Origin: Mesotaenium endlicherianum
Lineage: Eukaryota > Streptophyta > Zygnematophyceae > Zygnematales > Mesotaeniaceae
Length of the DNA stretch: 24,190 bases
Assembly (NCBI GenBank): GCA_009602735.1
Contig: WELA01007952.1
Coordinates: 5,051 to 29,240, forward strand
Reading direction: 5' to 3'
The notes beneath the pieces are model-generated. The model saw nothing but the letters and a program-made list of their open reading frames with translations. It was not told the DNA's origin and searched no databases. Made by a program: the position numbers and the translations under genes. Each line of letters starts with the position of its first letter. Position 1 is the first letter of the stretch. Positions 1-10,060 of the stretch are shown here, piece by piece.

Positions 1-1559
1 AGCCTGTCCTTCTTGAGTAGATCTGTCAGGGGGGCTGCTATGTGCAAAAAGCTTTGAATGAATCTCCTGTACCAATTGGCAAATCCCAACAATGACTGGA
101 GTTCTTTCTTGGTCGTGGGGGTTGGCCATTCCTCCACCACCGTGGTCTTCTTGGGGTCCATCTTGATGCCATCAGCAGTCACGTGGAGACCTAGGAACTC
201 CACTTCTTGTTTGGCAAACTCGCACTTTGACTCCTTCGCAAATAGCTTGTTTTGCTTCAATACTTCAAGGACTTCTTTCAAGTGTCTCGCATGCTCTTCA
301 AGGGTCTTGCTGTAGATAAGGATGTCATCGATGAATACCACCACAAATCTGTCCAACATGGGCTGAAATATGGTGTTCATCATAGTCATGAAAGTTGCTG
401 GCGCGTTGGTGAGTCCAAATGGCAGGACCATGAACTCAAAATGTCCATATCTTGTCCTGAATGCCGTCTTCTCTATGTCCGGTTCTGCGATGCGAATCTG
501 GTGGTAGCCGCTCCGTAAGTCAATCTTCGTGAAGTACTTGGCTCCAACCAGCCGGTCCATGAGCTCATCCATGCGCGGCAGCGGGTATCGATTCTTGATG
601 GTGATCTTGTTGAGGGCGCGATAGTCCACACACATCCTCAAGGTACCATCTTTCTTCTTGACAAATAGCACCGGGGCTCCAAATGGCGACTTGCTAGGTC
701 GAATGAAGCCATGCTCCAGTAGCTCCTTGATTTGCTTCTTGACTTCGTCTAGCTCCGTGTATGACATTTTGAACGTAGGCCGAGAGATGGGCTTGCTTCC
801 GGGCTCCAACTCTATCTTGTGGTCTACGAATCTTTTGGGGGGTAGGCCCTTGGGCAATTCCGGGGAGAACACTTCTTTGTAGTCCTCAAAGACTTCTTGT
901 ATCTCCTTGGGAACGGGGCTGCCTTCTTGACTCTCGATGTCTTTCTTGATGTCTTTTGGCGTGATCAAGGCCAAAAGAAGCTCGTGTCCCTTCCTCACAA
1001 GTCTCTTGAGTTGGAGGGCGGACAATAGTATCTCGTGTGCCGGCTTCTGGATGTCTTGGGTCTGGATATTCTGGATTGCGCGCAAAATACAGATTCTTGA
1101 AGTGATGTCATTCTTGATCTTGATAGTACCGGTCCTCCAATCAACTTGGGGGTTGTGCTTGGTCAACCAAGGCGTCCCTAGGATGACGTCGTACTTGCCC
1201 AATTGCATGGGGGAGAACACTACTCTATCCTTGAAGGACTTGATAGAGAGTGCCAAGGGGTACGTCTTCTTGGAAGGGGTAGTATAGGAGAATCCATCGG
1301 GCATCATAATCTCCTCGTCGTGGTCAAGAGTTCGCATAGTAATACCGTGCTTGGTGGCAAAATCTGCAGCAATGAAGTTGCCTTGAGCTCCGCTATCCAC
1401 CAAGATGTGGACCTTCTCTCCTCCAAGGTAACCTCTCAAACTCATTGGGGCTGGAACGTCGTCTTCAACGGGGGTCTCCACCTCACTTGGCGTGTTGCCT
1501 TCTCGTGAAGTGGGTCTTGGGGTGGTAGGCTCCTGGCCTACCGGCGCTGTCCGTTTTTT
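1..1559 (-). CDS. pol: Pol polyprotein: aspartic protease, reverse transcriptase, start of RNase H (partial)
   Basis: This is an open frame of about 519 codons from the frameshift site to the window edge, with no stop codon. The retroviral-type aspartic protease has its active-site motif LVDSGAQ at about 1383-1403 and a later VILGTPWL segment. After a linker comes the reverse transcriptase: a [13 protein letters not shown] segment, the VDYRALN block near 600-660, the [12 protein letters not shown] block near 380-430 and the catalytic FIDD at 324-335. The [11 protein letters not shown] block and [10 protein letters not shown] follow. The last residues (PLTDLLKK) are typical of the junction to the RNase H domain. 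Pol lacks its own start codon next to gag and sits in the -1 frame relative to gag, so it is expected to be made as a Gag-Pol fusion. Integrase is beyond the window. Family assignment is certain; activity is inferred only from the intact frame. Confidence 0.95.
1524..1559 (-). promoter_or_regulatory. Programmed -1 ribosomal frameshift signal between gag and pol
   Basis: In the gag frame the mRNA reads TCA AAA AAC, so the heptamer A AAA AAC (complement of 1553-1559) fits the X XXY YYZ slippery consensus exactly. A 10-nt spacer follows (1543-1552). Then comes a perfect 7-bp hairpin, GGTAGGC/GCCTACC with loop CAGGA (1542-1524). The gag stop TAG (1540-1538) lies inside the stem. A one-base backward slip puts ribosomes in the frame that continues without a stop through protease and reverse transcriptase. 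Efficiency cannot be judged from sequence; a spacer of 10 nt is slightly longer than the common 5-9. Confidence 0.78.
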
Positions 1560-2818
1560 GACAACTTTTTGGGGCATGAAAGTGCACGATGGCCCTTTTC
1601 CTTGCAATAGAAGCATAGTCCAGCCGTCATGAGAGCTTCTTTTTCAGCCGGGGAGAGTCTTGCTTTCACTCCTTGCTGGTTTCTTGCATCATAAGTGTCA
1701 TTGGAGGGTCTTCCACTCTTCCGGGCAGCCGCGGGGTCCCTTTTAATAACTCCGATTTCCATGGGTGTGGGTCCAGATTCGGATGTGGAAGGGGCTGCGT
1801 ACACCCGCGTCGTCGGTACCCGTGAAGATGAAGGCACGGAGTGCTTGAAATCCAAGGTATCCACCTTTTGGGCCACTTCAATGATCTTTGAGAAGTCCGT
1901 CAAGTCGCGTAACTCCACTTCCTTTGCCACCTTGGGTTTGAGGCCAAAGATGTAACGGTCAATCTTCTCCTCGAGAGACATGTTGGGGATCTCAAGAGTG
2001 AGGGCGTGAAATCTGGATGTATACTCTTGAACGGACGTCGTTTGCTTGAGATGGTGGAGCTTTCCTCGGGCAATCTTCTCCGCATTGATGGGCATGAATT
2101 GCTTCTTGAGGGCCTCACGAAAATCTGCCCATCTTGCATATGATGGTGGGGGCTCTTGGCCGAGCATGGGGTGCGCCATAGCTTGATATATAGCCGCTTG
2201 ATAGTTACGCCACCATGATGTTGCTGCTCCTCTAAGTAAGGTAACGGCAAAGGGAACGTAGTCCTCCTCGGGTACTTCAAGGAACGCGAGGTACGTCTCC
2301 ACTTGGTAGAGCCATAAATTCAGGTTGGCACCTTTCCCGGGGTTGAAAGTGTCGGGTTTGCCGGGCTTGATGAGTTTCCTTGCTCTCGTTGGCTCTTGTG
2401 GAGGCGCTTGAGCCGGGGCTGGATTTTGAGCATTGCTCGCAATAGGGGCAACCATGGCAGCCATAGCTTCTCTTGACGCTTGCACGGTTGCTTCATAGGT
2501 GGCCAAGCCCACTTGGTTGTGGACGGTCATTAGGAAGGCTGCCCACTCATTTGCGGGAACTCCTTGTGGTGGGGTCAACTTTGCTATAGCGGCTGCCACG
2601 GGATTTGACGGTGCTCCTCCTTGTGGTGCTTCTTGTTGTTGCAGATTTCCTTGAGTAGGCTCTCCCATCGACGCTGGAGGAGGGTGTGCTCCTCCTTGTG
2701 GTGCTTCTTGTTGTTGCAGATTTTCTTGAGTGGGCTCTCCCATCGGCGCTGGAGGAGGGTGTCTTGGAGAGGAAGGGCTTCCTTCGAAAGCTTGCTGTTG
2801 GTCTTGAGGATCGGCCAT
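1538..2818 (-). CDS. gag: Gag polyprotein of the Ty3/gypsy element
   Basis: This is a complete 426-residue frame; its ATG is in a strong context (AAGATGG). The N-terminal 90 residues are rich in Pro, Gln and Gly and hold two copies of a 25-residue repeat. The middle has the features of a retrotransposon Gag capsid domain, including [17 protein letters not shown] and [20 protein letters not shown] followed by [10 protein letters not shown]. The C-terminus carries one zinc knuckle, [14 protein letters not shown] (CX2CX4HX4C, residues 402-415, about 1574-1615), for RNA packaging. The start is only 24 nt from the primer binding site, so the leader is very short. The stop codon falls inside the frameshift hairpin. 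Gag is expected to form the cytoplasmic virus-like particle. Confidence 0.94.
   Translation of the reverse strand: MADPQDQQQAFEGSPSSPRHPPPAPMGEPTQENLQQQEAPQGGAHPPPASMGEPTQGNLQQQEAPQGGAPSNPVAAAIAKLTPPQGVPANEWAAFLMTVHNQVGLATYEATVQASREAMAAMVAPIASNAQNPAPAQAPPQEPTRARKLIKPGKPDTFNPGKGANLNLWLYQVETYLAFLEVPEEDYVPFAVTLLRGAATSWWRNYQAAIYQAMAHPMLGQEPPPSYARWADFREALKKQFMPINAEKIARGKLHHLKQTTSVQEYTSRFHALTLEIPNMSLEEKIDRYIFGLKPKVAKEVELRDLTDFSKIIEVAQKVDTLDFKHSVPSSSRVPTTRVYAAPSTSESGPTPMEIGVIKRDPAAARKSGRPSNDTYDARNQQGVKARLSPAEKEALMTAGLCFYCKEKGHRALSCPKKLSKNGQRR
2611..2760 (-). repeat. 75-bp tandem duplication inside gag
   Basis: There are two adjacent 75-bp units (2611-2685 and 2686-2760) with very few differences. 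They encode a duplicated 25-residue Pro/Gln-rich segment containing MGEPTQ and [11 protein letters not shown]. The unit length is a multiple of three, so the gag frame is kept. Confidence 0.92.
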
Positions 2819-2842
2819 CTTCTTGTGCTACCAAAGTGCCTA

Positions 2843-2854
2843 GCTCCGATACCA
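2843..2854 (-). other. Primer binding site for initiator methionine tRNA
   Basis: On the minus strand the sequence TGGTATCGGAGC follows the LTR end after one spacer base. It matches the plant retrotransposon primer site TGGTATCAGAGC, complementary to the 3' end of tRNA-iMet, with one difference. It fixes the LTR boundary and the direction of the element. Confidence 0.8.
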
Positions 2855-2868
2855 CTGTAGTGAAACAG

Positions 2869-2907
2869 ATAGATAAAGTACTTAGTAAAACAGAATACTT
2901 TATCTAT
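2869..2907 (-). repeat. 12-bp perfect inverted repeat in the R/U5 part of the LTR
   Basis: ATAGATAAAGTA (2869-2880) and TACTTTATCTAT (2896-2907) pair perfectly around a 15-nt loop. In the transcript this hairpin lies downstream of the predicted start, next to AT-rich motifs that could act in 3' end formation. Confidence 0.55.
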
Positions 2908-3038
2908 TCAAGACAAGGATCTTTGAACACAAGTGGTAGCTTCTTGAAAGAGAGATGGCTTCTTGAAAGTTAATATATTTCTGGATTTTGGCAAGTACAA
3001 GAGTGATTCTGGAATGTCTTTCTATGTTCTAGCTCTTG

Positions 3039-3046
3039 TTTATATA
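3039..3046 (-). promoter_or_regulatory. Putative TATA box of the LTR promoter
   Basis: The minus strand reads GTATATAAAC, about 305 bases into the LTR. Transcription would start near 3010, leaving a U3 of roughly 340 bases and R plus U5 of about 150. This is inferred from position and sequence only. Confidence 0.5.
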
Positions 3047-3351
3047 CTTGCTACATAAGTAATTTCTAGGAAGGTGTATGTTGATGTGTTGGCACCCAAC
3101 ACATCCCAAAACTTGCCACCTCTTTCTAGAATAATGTACACATATCCTTTTGACTGGAAAATGGCACATTTGACTTTTGCCACATGGAGTTCTTCTAGGT
3201 CTTTCCTCTAACTTCGAAAATGCCTTAGAAGGTTCAAAGGACATGAACTTAGAGTACCTATTCACACTTGAATTCACACAATACTACTCCAAATATATTT
3301 GAAAACATTAAAATATATGCAAACTAATATATAATAATTCAAATCACTACA

Positions 3352-3800
3352 ACAAGAGTAACATGGAATCTTGTATGATGTTCATGTGTTACAAATTGAG
3401 TTAAAAACTATATGAAATCATTATTTAACAATACAAATGTACATTTCTTTAATATTAAAAATTCATCACTAAAAACAATAAATGTATATTTTTTCTTTTT
3501 GAAATTGTTTTCTTTGCTTCATTATCCATTTTACTTAATTTCATGTTTTTGTATGTTTTCGTAAATACAATATATTAATAGGGAAAATATATTTATTTTA
3601 TTTTGATTACATATTAAAACATTGGATTATGCAATATGTTTGTATCATAAAAAACAATATGTCTTTTGATAGTTATTTCTACTAAAAGATGAATATACAT
3701 ATATATGTTATTTTACAATTTTTCATGTGTATATCAAATAATGACGGGTAAGAAACATGAAGTATTTGTCATGCAAAAACAAGAAAAAATATGAAAATAA
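3352..3800. other. AT-rich spacer right of the LTR
   Basis: Very AT-rich DNA with no reading frame showing protein character. It directly flanks the retrotransposon insertion. Confidence 0.6.
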
Positions 3801-4236
3801 CATGTGATCTTGACGCCTCAAATACAAAGATTTTAATGGTATTAAAAGATAAAGTAGTAGATTTTTGAAAAGAAAACATCTTATTTGATGACCCAAAAAA
3901 AAAGGTACAAAGTTGAAGTTTATATCCAATACCATTTGATTCACGTTGTGTGGCTTTATTAAGTAGCCACAAGATTTTGGACGAGTTTCACGGCCAAAAC
4001 TTGTAAGTCCATCGGGGTTCTCTAACTCATGAAGTCCGAAGATATGCATTGCTGCTCGTATCAAGAAATGGTGGATAATGTTGTAGGTATAATAATTTAT
4101 TGTTTTCCTTTTACAATCGAAAGGTGGATCAATGAGGAGTTTAGTCTTTAGATCAGATTAATTGTGATTGGGATGGTGCTCACAATTCCTCTTTTCAAGA
4201 TGAAAGCGTTTGTAAAGTATGACAAGGTGACCGAAA
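3801..4236. repeat. Direct repeat copy A (about 436 bp)
   Basis: This aligns over most of its length with 4750-5213 in the same orientation. Shared landmarks include CATGTGAT at the start, ATAAAGTAGTAGATTT, TAGCCACAAGATTTTGGA, GGxTTCTCTAACTCATG, TTTAGTCTTTAGA and TTGTAAAGTA at the end. On the minus strand both copies keep a similar frame with FGxHELENP and PKSCGY. No LTR-type ends, primer site or coding domain is recognised. Confidence 0.8.
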
Positions 4237-4749
4237 GACTTCTTTTGTCATTCATGATAGGTTGCACGATGAGAAAGTATAATATCCAAAGCTACTTTTT
4301 ATTACAATTTTTCAGATTTTTGAGTGACATCCTTGAGTCACGAATTGGACATTTTTGTCGTTTACAGAGACTTTTGCCTTGGCTCACGTTCAACGAACAA
4401 AGTTGCACTATCCAACACCCGCCGCCAATCGTAAGAACAAACTCCACAATATGACACAGTCCATTTTAACAGTATGAAGTGTTACTCGATTTAGATCTAT
4501 CCTTCCAAAATTTTATCACTTGAATTAGAACCCTGTTATTCTGCTATAGTAGAAATCCGTGTTAATGCGATTATGCCACTCTTTATTGTCCATTTACAAT
4601 ATTATTTTACCATCATTTCCCTTTTGTCTTGGGATGACAACAATGATTCCGTTATCAGTGTCATGTACAAATATATATGCATATTGGTATCTTGCCAAAA
4701 ATGTGATTAATTTGAGTTTGACCTTTGTCGTGAATTTTTTTGAAAGTCA
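4237..4749. other. AT-rich spacer between direct repeat copies
   Basis: AT-rich DNA with no supported gene. If the flanking repeats were LTRs of a miniature element this would be its interior, but no primer binding site or polypurine tract was seen beside them. Confidence 0.5.
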
Positions 4750-5213
4750 CATGTGATTTTGACGTTTCAAATACAAGATTTTAAGAATGTTAAGAGATAA
4801 AGTAGTAGATTTCATGAAAAGAAGTTTAATCTTTGATGGCAAAAAAGAAGAAGGTATAAAGTTGGACATTATCATACGATATAATATCATTCACGTTGTA
4901 TGACTTCATTGAATAGCCACAAGATTTTGGATGAACTTCACGTCCACGAGTTGTAAATTCATTTGGATTCTCTAACTCATGGACTCCAAATATGCACCGC
5001 TGTTTGTACCAAAAATTGATGAATATTTGTACCAAGAAGAAGTGAGTAATATTACAGATGCAATAATTGTATACTTTTTTTAGAAACTTCTATGATTGAA
5101 ACGTGAAAATGAGAATTTTAGTCTTTAGAGAAAATTTATTGTGGTTGGATTGGTACTCACAATTCCCCTTTACTAATTGAAAGCGCTTGTAAAGTAGGAC
5201 AAAATGACCAAAA
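4750..5213. repeat. Direct repeat copy B (about 464 bp)
   Basis: Diverged second copy of 3801-4236 with many substitutions and small indels. The best preserved core is around the TAGCCACAAGATTTTGG and TTCTCTAACTCATG segments. Its minus-strand frame (about 4826-5035) shares CIFGxHELENP, GRE, PKSCGY and NVN with copy A. Its origin is unknown. Confidence 0.8.
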
Positions 5214-6192
5214 CGGTACGTGAGAATTGTTGAAATCTAGATGTTTGTCACACTTTTTAAGCATCTATGCTAGTCTTTTTTTCCCATTGCACTTAGCCAT
5301 GAGCTACGACAAGTCACACCCAACCTGCAACTCAAAATGAGAAAAGGTGCTATTTGTTTCACGTCAAAGAGAAAGCGTATTCACCCAATTTAATTGGTTG
5401 TCTCTTTGCAATTCAATCAAGAGTTTGAATATTGTCCAGCAAGACTATTCAAAAATAATTCATTTTTAACTGATGATTAAGTTTGAAGATGTTATACTTA
5501 AATTTGGAGTGCTTTTTCACAAGTGACTCTCGTGTCAAAATTAAACAACACGTAACAAATTTTTAGTAAGATTATGTCAATCTTCCCTAGTTCACAAACT
5601 AATAATTATATAGTAGTCAAACTAAGCTCCAAAACCTCAATACGATCCAAATACGACCAACTCGTGCACTTCGTAGTCATTTTACATGTCATGAATGTCC
5701 TTAATGGTTTGTTATGATTCTTTGACTTATTTTCATTACCATCTTCAAAATTAAACGTTACAACTCATACTAGTCCAACACAATAAGAAATGAAACAAAA
5801 GTAGATAATATAACTTTTTAACATGTATGCACAATAATCAAATGAATGTTTTTTTTTGTGAAAGTCATTTACCTTCAACTAATGACGTTGAAAGAACGTA
5901 GTGATCTTGCTCGGTAAGGTTGTGCCAATACAAATATGTTGCCAATATATGTGGTCAAATCTCATAATTTTGAAGATACTTTCAAAGTTTGTATGATTAT
6001 CGAGATCAATAAATATATTGATCTATTTACAAAAACATCTAGGTTCAAATAACATTTGGCCTTAAAAACAACAAAAATGATGATAAATATACTCATGTAG
6101 TGTTTGTAAAAGAAACATGAAAAAATTAAAAATAAATCCAATCCTTTATTTCCATATTTTTTATGCTTTGTTTTATATATCTAACTTTTTGT
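5214..6192. other. AT-rich gene-free stretch
   Basis: Low-GC sequence with short, compositionally random frames only. No RNA gene or repeat was recognised. Confidence 0.55.
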
Positions 6193-6322
6193 ATATTTGA
6201 GAAATTTAAGCAAGTGGCAATTAGAGTCTTCAAGTTATTCACTTTTTCCGATGTTTATGAACTGTTTATTTTTTTACGCATATCTACTAATTTATTTTCA
6301 ATATTTGAGAAATTTAAGCAAG
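6193..6322 (+). repeat. Direct repeat at 108-bp spacing
   Basis: The 22-mer starting ATATTTGAGAAATTTAAG occurs at 6193-6214 and identically at 6301-6322. Weaker similarity runs for about 25 bases beyond each copy. This looks like the remains of a small tandem duplication in AT-rich DNA. Confidence 0.75.
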
Positions 6323-7300
6323 GGACAATCACATCCTCAAAGGAACCCAAATATAATAGCGTACGTATTATACACAACAAAGTGTGAGATGATGTTTCAT
6401 AAGTCCAAACGTGAAAAATAACAATCAATAAAACAAATAAAATGTAACATTGGATTCAATATGATCTATTTTATATAAACTACTATCAATATTTTCAACA
6501 AATAAGTATAAAATGTAATGTGTCATAAATTATGTATTTTAATGTTGCATAGAATATCAATGAATGTTTATTAATATTTTAGAACAAGATTTAGTTTTTA
6601 ATATGAGAGTTGATTATAGTGTACATCTAGTATTGAAAAATGATTCATTTATTTTGTTACTTCATGAAAATCAAAATACAGCTGCTGAACTATTACAATT
6701 TTGGATTTCACTTGGTCTTGTATAGCTTTAATTTCTTTGTGCTCAATTGAAATTTGAATTAAGTAAAGTCGTAGAGTAATAAATAAAGTGAATTATCAAT
6801 ATGAACACTCAAAGGTAAAGTCAGCGTTGTGTTGCTTGTGTCAATATGTAAGACACGCGTGATTTGGCTTAAACGTGTTGATTGTAGGTGAACAATTACA
6901 AATATTAAGATTGACCTAGTGGAGGAACTACTTTCCGTTGAGTTTAGTTCAAGGGGGAGAAATGATCTTGTGTTGCCTTTTTTGAGTCGAGAGTTGGGGG
7001 CGGAGAAAGAAAATCTTTGACCTCACTCTGCCAGCTCTCTAACGGAAAAACACAAATTTATGCATTTTCTCTGCTTGAAAGCGGAGGTACATGCAATCTA
7101 CAAAATAACTAGCCAATCATAGCACACTCATTAAGTGCATTTAATGCCAAAGTCAAGGCTCGCTGACGGCTCTTTTACCTTCAAAAGGTGTCGGCGACAA
7201 CATATCCAATTTTTTTCTTATTAAAAAGTCACGTCAGAATTTTGGCACACTTGAAAAAACCGCGTCGGATTCTCTTGACTGACAACTTAATAATTAACTG
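6323..7300. other. AT-rich gene-free stretch grading to balanced composition
   Basis: No protein-like frame was found. GC content rises after about 6.9 kb. No tRNA or other RNA gene signature was seen. Confidence 0.5.
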
Positions 7301-7560
7301 ATTGCCAATAAGCGCGGGGAGCCTCAAGACCCTGTTCCGCGAGCCACATGGGTTGACAGTCAGTGGCCCGTCAGCCCCAAGGGTGACTAACAGTCGAGCA
7401 GGCTATCAACCCCTAGAACTATTAGGCCCGTGTGCTGTCAGTCCCTTGGGCTTTCAAGCCTGTGGAGTACAAGTACCCCGGGGACGTCAAATAACTCTGA
7501 AAACCTTCCATTTGGACGCCTAAAGACCCGCCTCTACCCTTGACATCCTGAAGGACGGAG
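7301..7560. other. GC-rich islet of unknown origin
   Basis: An abrupt GC-rich insert in AT-rich surroundings. It has one 73-codon frame (7302-7523) without recognisable domains. It may be a transposon fragment; nothing in it decides this. Confidence 0.4.
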
Positions 7561-8889
7561 AAGAGGCGTTGTCAAAATTGAAAATTATTGTGCAACCGTT
7601 GCAACTCCATTTGCCAAGGGAAGCCTTGTTTGAGATTCTAATGTGGGTTCAAAGCTCAAATTCAATTGGTTCATTAAATTCCAAGCAGTTGCTTGAGTTT
7701 TGCGCTGGCAGGCCAGTCACTTGCAACTGGCCGTAACGAGCTCAACCACGAATGTTCAAATTTGGCCAAATGGCCAGATCGACGGTCTGATAGAGTCGCG
7801 ATTTTTTGACATGGAATTCTTTGACTTTTTTATGATTCAAGATGTATGCATGTGACATGATGTACCGATATGAACTCTTTAGGCGTATTTGGAACGTTTT
7901 TCTAATTTCCTGAAATGCGTTATATTTTTTATTTATAAGAGATTACATATTTTTTGACAATCATTGTGAGTGCAACTCTCACAAGCACACATTCTACCAC
8001 TTTAGTTTTTATTTCTGCATTCTTAAGGGTTGTCAAATTATTCAAAATTATCGTTATTTCTTTCCACTAAGTATTAAATATTTCTTGAATACCGAGCAAA
8101 GATCTTCGAGAAAGCAGAGACGCTACACATGAACCTCGACCAATAAAAATGCAATGAGTACCATAACGTTATTAGGCTACTTAACATTAAAGTGTGCAGC
8201 AAACGGCAAATTGGTGGTAAATTGTAATCAAGGGAAAAGTGAAGTATGACCGCATTTGGATACTTAGAATAGATCAACAACTATGACCTCTTGCAAGTCA
8301 AATTTCTAGTCACTTGAAGAACTTCGTAATTGGTGAGCAAAGTCACAGCTTATTGCCCTTGCAGAGACTACTCTAAGAAGGTCATACCATTGTGCTATTA
8401 ATGATTTTTTGAGCCGGATCTCATTAGCTATTCCCTCACCAATTTTCAGACTTGGAATGCCCATTTCAGTTAGTACAAACTCCTTACCTCAAAAAAATCT
8501 CTTTTGTTTACAAGCACCCAATATCTGCAGCGCATGCCTACTTGCTGTGGCAAGACCTATTAGACATAGTACAAGAGCGTACGGTCTAAGAAGACTTTGA
8601 CTCAAATTCAGCATTGTCATTGAGCCTTCAAAAGGAAAGCAGCAATTGTTTCTGCAATGAGTAGTTTTTGAGCCACAACTCAGTAGACTTGTTTTGACTT
8701 GTACACTTTCGTGGCAGGTGACGACCACACAAAGACAGATAAGGCCTCCCTCGTCCACTTCAACGGCAGGCATGGCACCTGGACAACACTGCCTCTGAGT
8801 TTGATCTTGACTTTGTAAAAACACAGTTGAACACGTTTACACTCACTAAGCGCCAGTAGTTCGGCACGCTAATGCGCTACTAATGCGCT
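7561..8889. other. Gene-free stretch
   Basis: Mixed composition. A minus-strand frame at 8489-8824 has no recognisable protein pattern. A short tandem TAATGCGCTAC pair lies at about 8870-8891, just before the retroelement relic. Confidence 0.45.
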
Positions 8890-8900
8890 ACCTTTTGCAG

Positions 8901-10060
8901 ATGCCAGGGGGACATTCTGAGGAGGTTGCTGAGATACTCACCGATACAAATTTTGTGGGAGAGCCTCTTGTTACTTGCGGTGAAAGAGTTCTGGGACATA
9001 CTTAGGACTGAGTTTCAGTATGCTACTGAGGAGAAGGTGAGAAGGTGTTTGAGCTGCACCACTTCTATCGAAAGGAAGACATTGCATGATGTACCGCCAC
9101 TTGACCCATCTACGCATAGACGTGGGCATTATCATTGACCATGAGGTCGCAGAGATCTTCCTAAGAGCTATTAAGCCGCGCCTAAGAGAGAGGGTTATTG
9201 TACCTCTCATCCATCGCGCTGGCGTTGAATACACGTTAGCTAACGTCTACCCGTGGAGAGACAAAGTCTTGTGGCTGCAAGTAGCAACATTGGTAACAAC
9301 GTCAGACTGGCTCTTTCGTGTGCTTCACGTCGGCTCGTCAGTAGCTGCAGCAACCACATATGCAACGCTCGAAACTTGCTGCGCAAATGCCGCATTGCAT
9401 TGCCCCGCGTGGCCGCATCTCCGTGACCACCACCACGCAAGATGATCTTGCTGGGCCTGCCAACAAGACAGGTCACTCTCGCCAAGATTGCACCATCGCG
9501 CAGAACAGCAAGTCGGGCAACTGCACATACAACGGCAAGGCTGGGCACTTGCAGGTTGTTTGCTTGGAGAAGAAGAGTGACTCCTAGAAGAGGCGGGCCT
9601 GCGGTGGCTCAGCACCAACATTTGGGCAGCAAAAAACGCGCAATCTGCGCGCGGACGGCATCGCCGCAATGACGGCAGCCTGACGCTAGCCGACGCTGCG
9701 TTGACACGTGGAAAAGACGCATTCAGCCACGGTGCGATCAGCATTATGCTGGTTGCGTTCGAGGCCAAGAACTCTCAACTATGCGTGCTGTTCGCTGCGG
9801 ACAGCTACGGCGCATGCGGAGCACTCTTCACACCTGCGCTTGTAGTAGATGCTGCCACGCTGACACCTAGCGCATGCGCAATGGTTGCGCACGCGCAAAG
9901 CGCTAAAGCCTGAAACCTGGCTAAAGGGCGTGCTGCCGACAGCTGTAGTCGCTACAAGCGAGCTGCCATAGCTTGCAAATTTGGGTGCAGACGCAATGCT
10001 AGTCAGCGACTGCATTATTGATTCTAGGACAACTATGGGTGCTGACGTCCTCACCAGGCT
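8901..10060 (+). pseudogene. Decayed Ty3-type gag/protease relic
   Basis: Several plus-strand frames each hold a piece of a retrotransposon Gag. The segment KEFWDILRTEFQYATEEKV (8980-9045) resembles a capsid-domain start. EVAEIFLRAIKPRLRERV (about 9140-9200) and GVEYTLANVYPW follow, matching the late capsid region. Next come two zinc-knuckle remnants. The first (about 9450-9494) is split by a one-base shift between its CX2C half and its GHSRQDC half. The second (9522-9563) has Asn in place of the second Cys. A protease-like IIDSRTTMGADVL at about 10014-10052 has Arg where the active site normally has Gly. No reverse transcriptase was found downstream. The relic is unrelated in sequence to the element at 1-3351 and far older. 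Confidence 0.6.

Larger units (their letters stand above)
1..3351 (-). mobile_element. Ty3/gypsy LTR retrotransposon, 5' part (left end beyond window)
   Basis: Read on the minus strand the order is LTR (3351-2856), primer binding site, short leader, gag, then protease and reverse transcriptase. This gag-PR-RT order, a single CCHC knuckle at the Gag C-terminus and an FIDD reverse transcriptase active site identify a Ty3/gypsy (Metaviridae) element. RNase H, integrase, polypurine tract and 3' LTR must lie left of position 1. Neither reading frame has an internal stop in the visible part, so the copy looks young or recently active. The bases beyond the LTR (3352-3356, ACAAG) would be one half of the target-site duplication; the other half is not visible. 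Confidence 0.93.
2856..3351 (-). repeat. 5' long terminal repeat, 496 bp
   Basis: The LTR is bounded by the 8-bp inverted termini TGTAGTGA (2856-2863) and TCACTACA (3344-3351), so on the element strand it starts TG and ends CA. Its inner end is one base from the primer binding site. It contains a TATA box and a 12-bp inverted repeat. The partner LTR is outside the window, so the outer boundary rests on the inverted termini alone. Confidence 0.8.

Noticed and set aside
58..1508. Plus-strand open frames across 58-1508
   Set aside because: They are antisense to the continuous pol frame, which has clear protease and reverse transcriptase motifs.
3801..5213. Interpretation as a miniature LTR retrotransposon (TRIM)
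   Set aside because: The two copies lack TG...CA ends, a primer binding site and a polypurine tract at the expected places, and they are longer than typical TRIM repeats.
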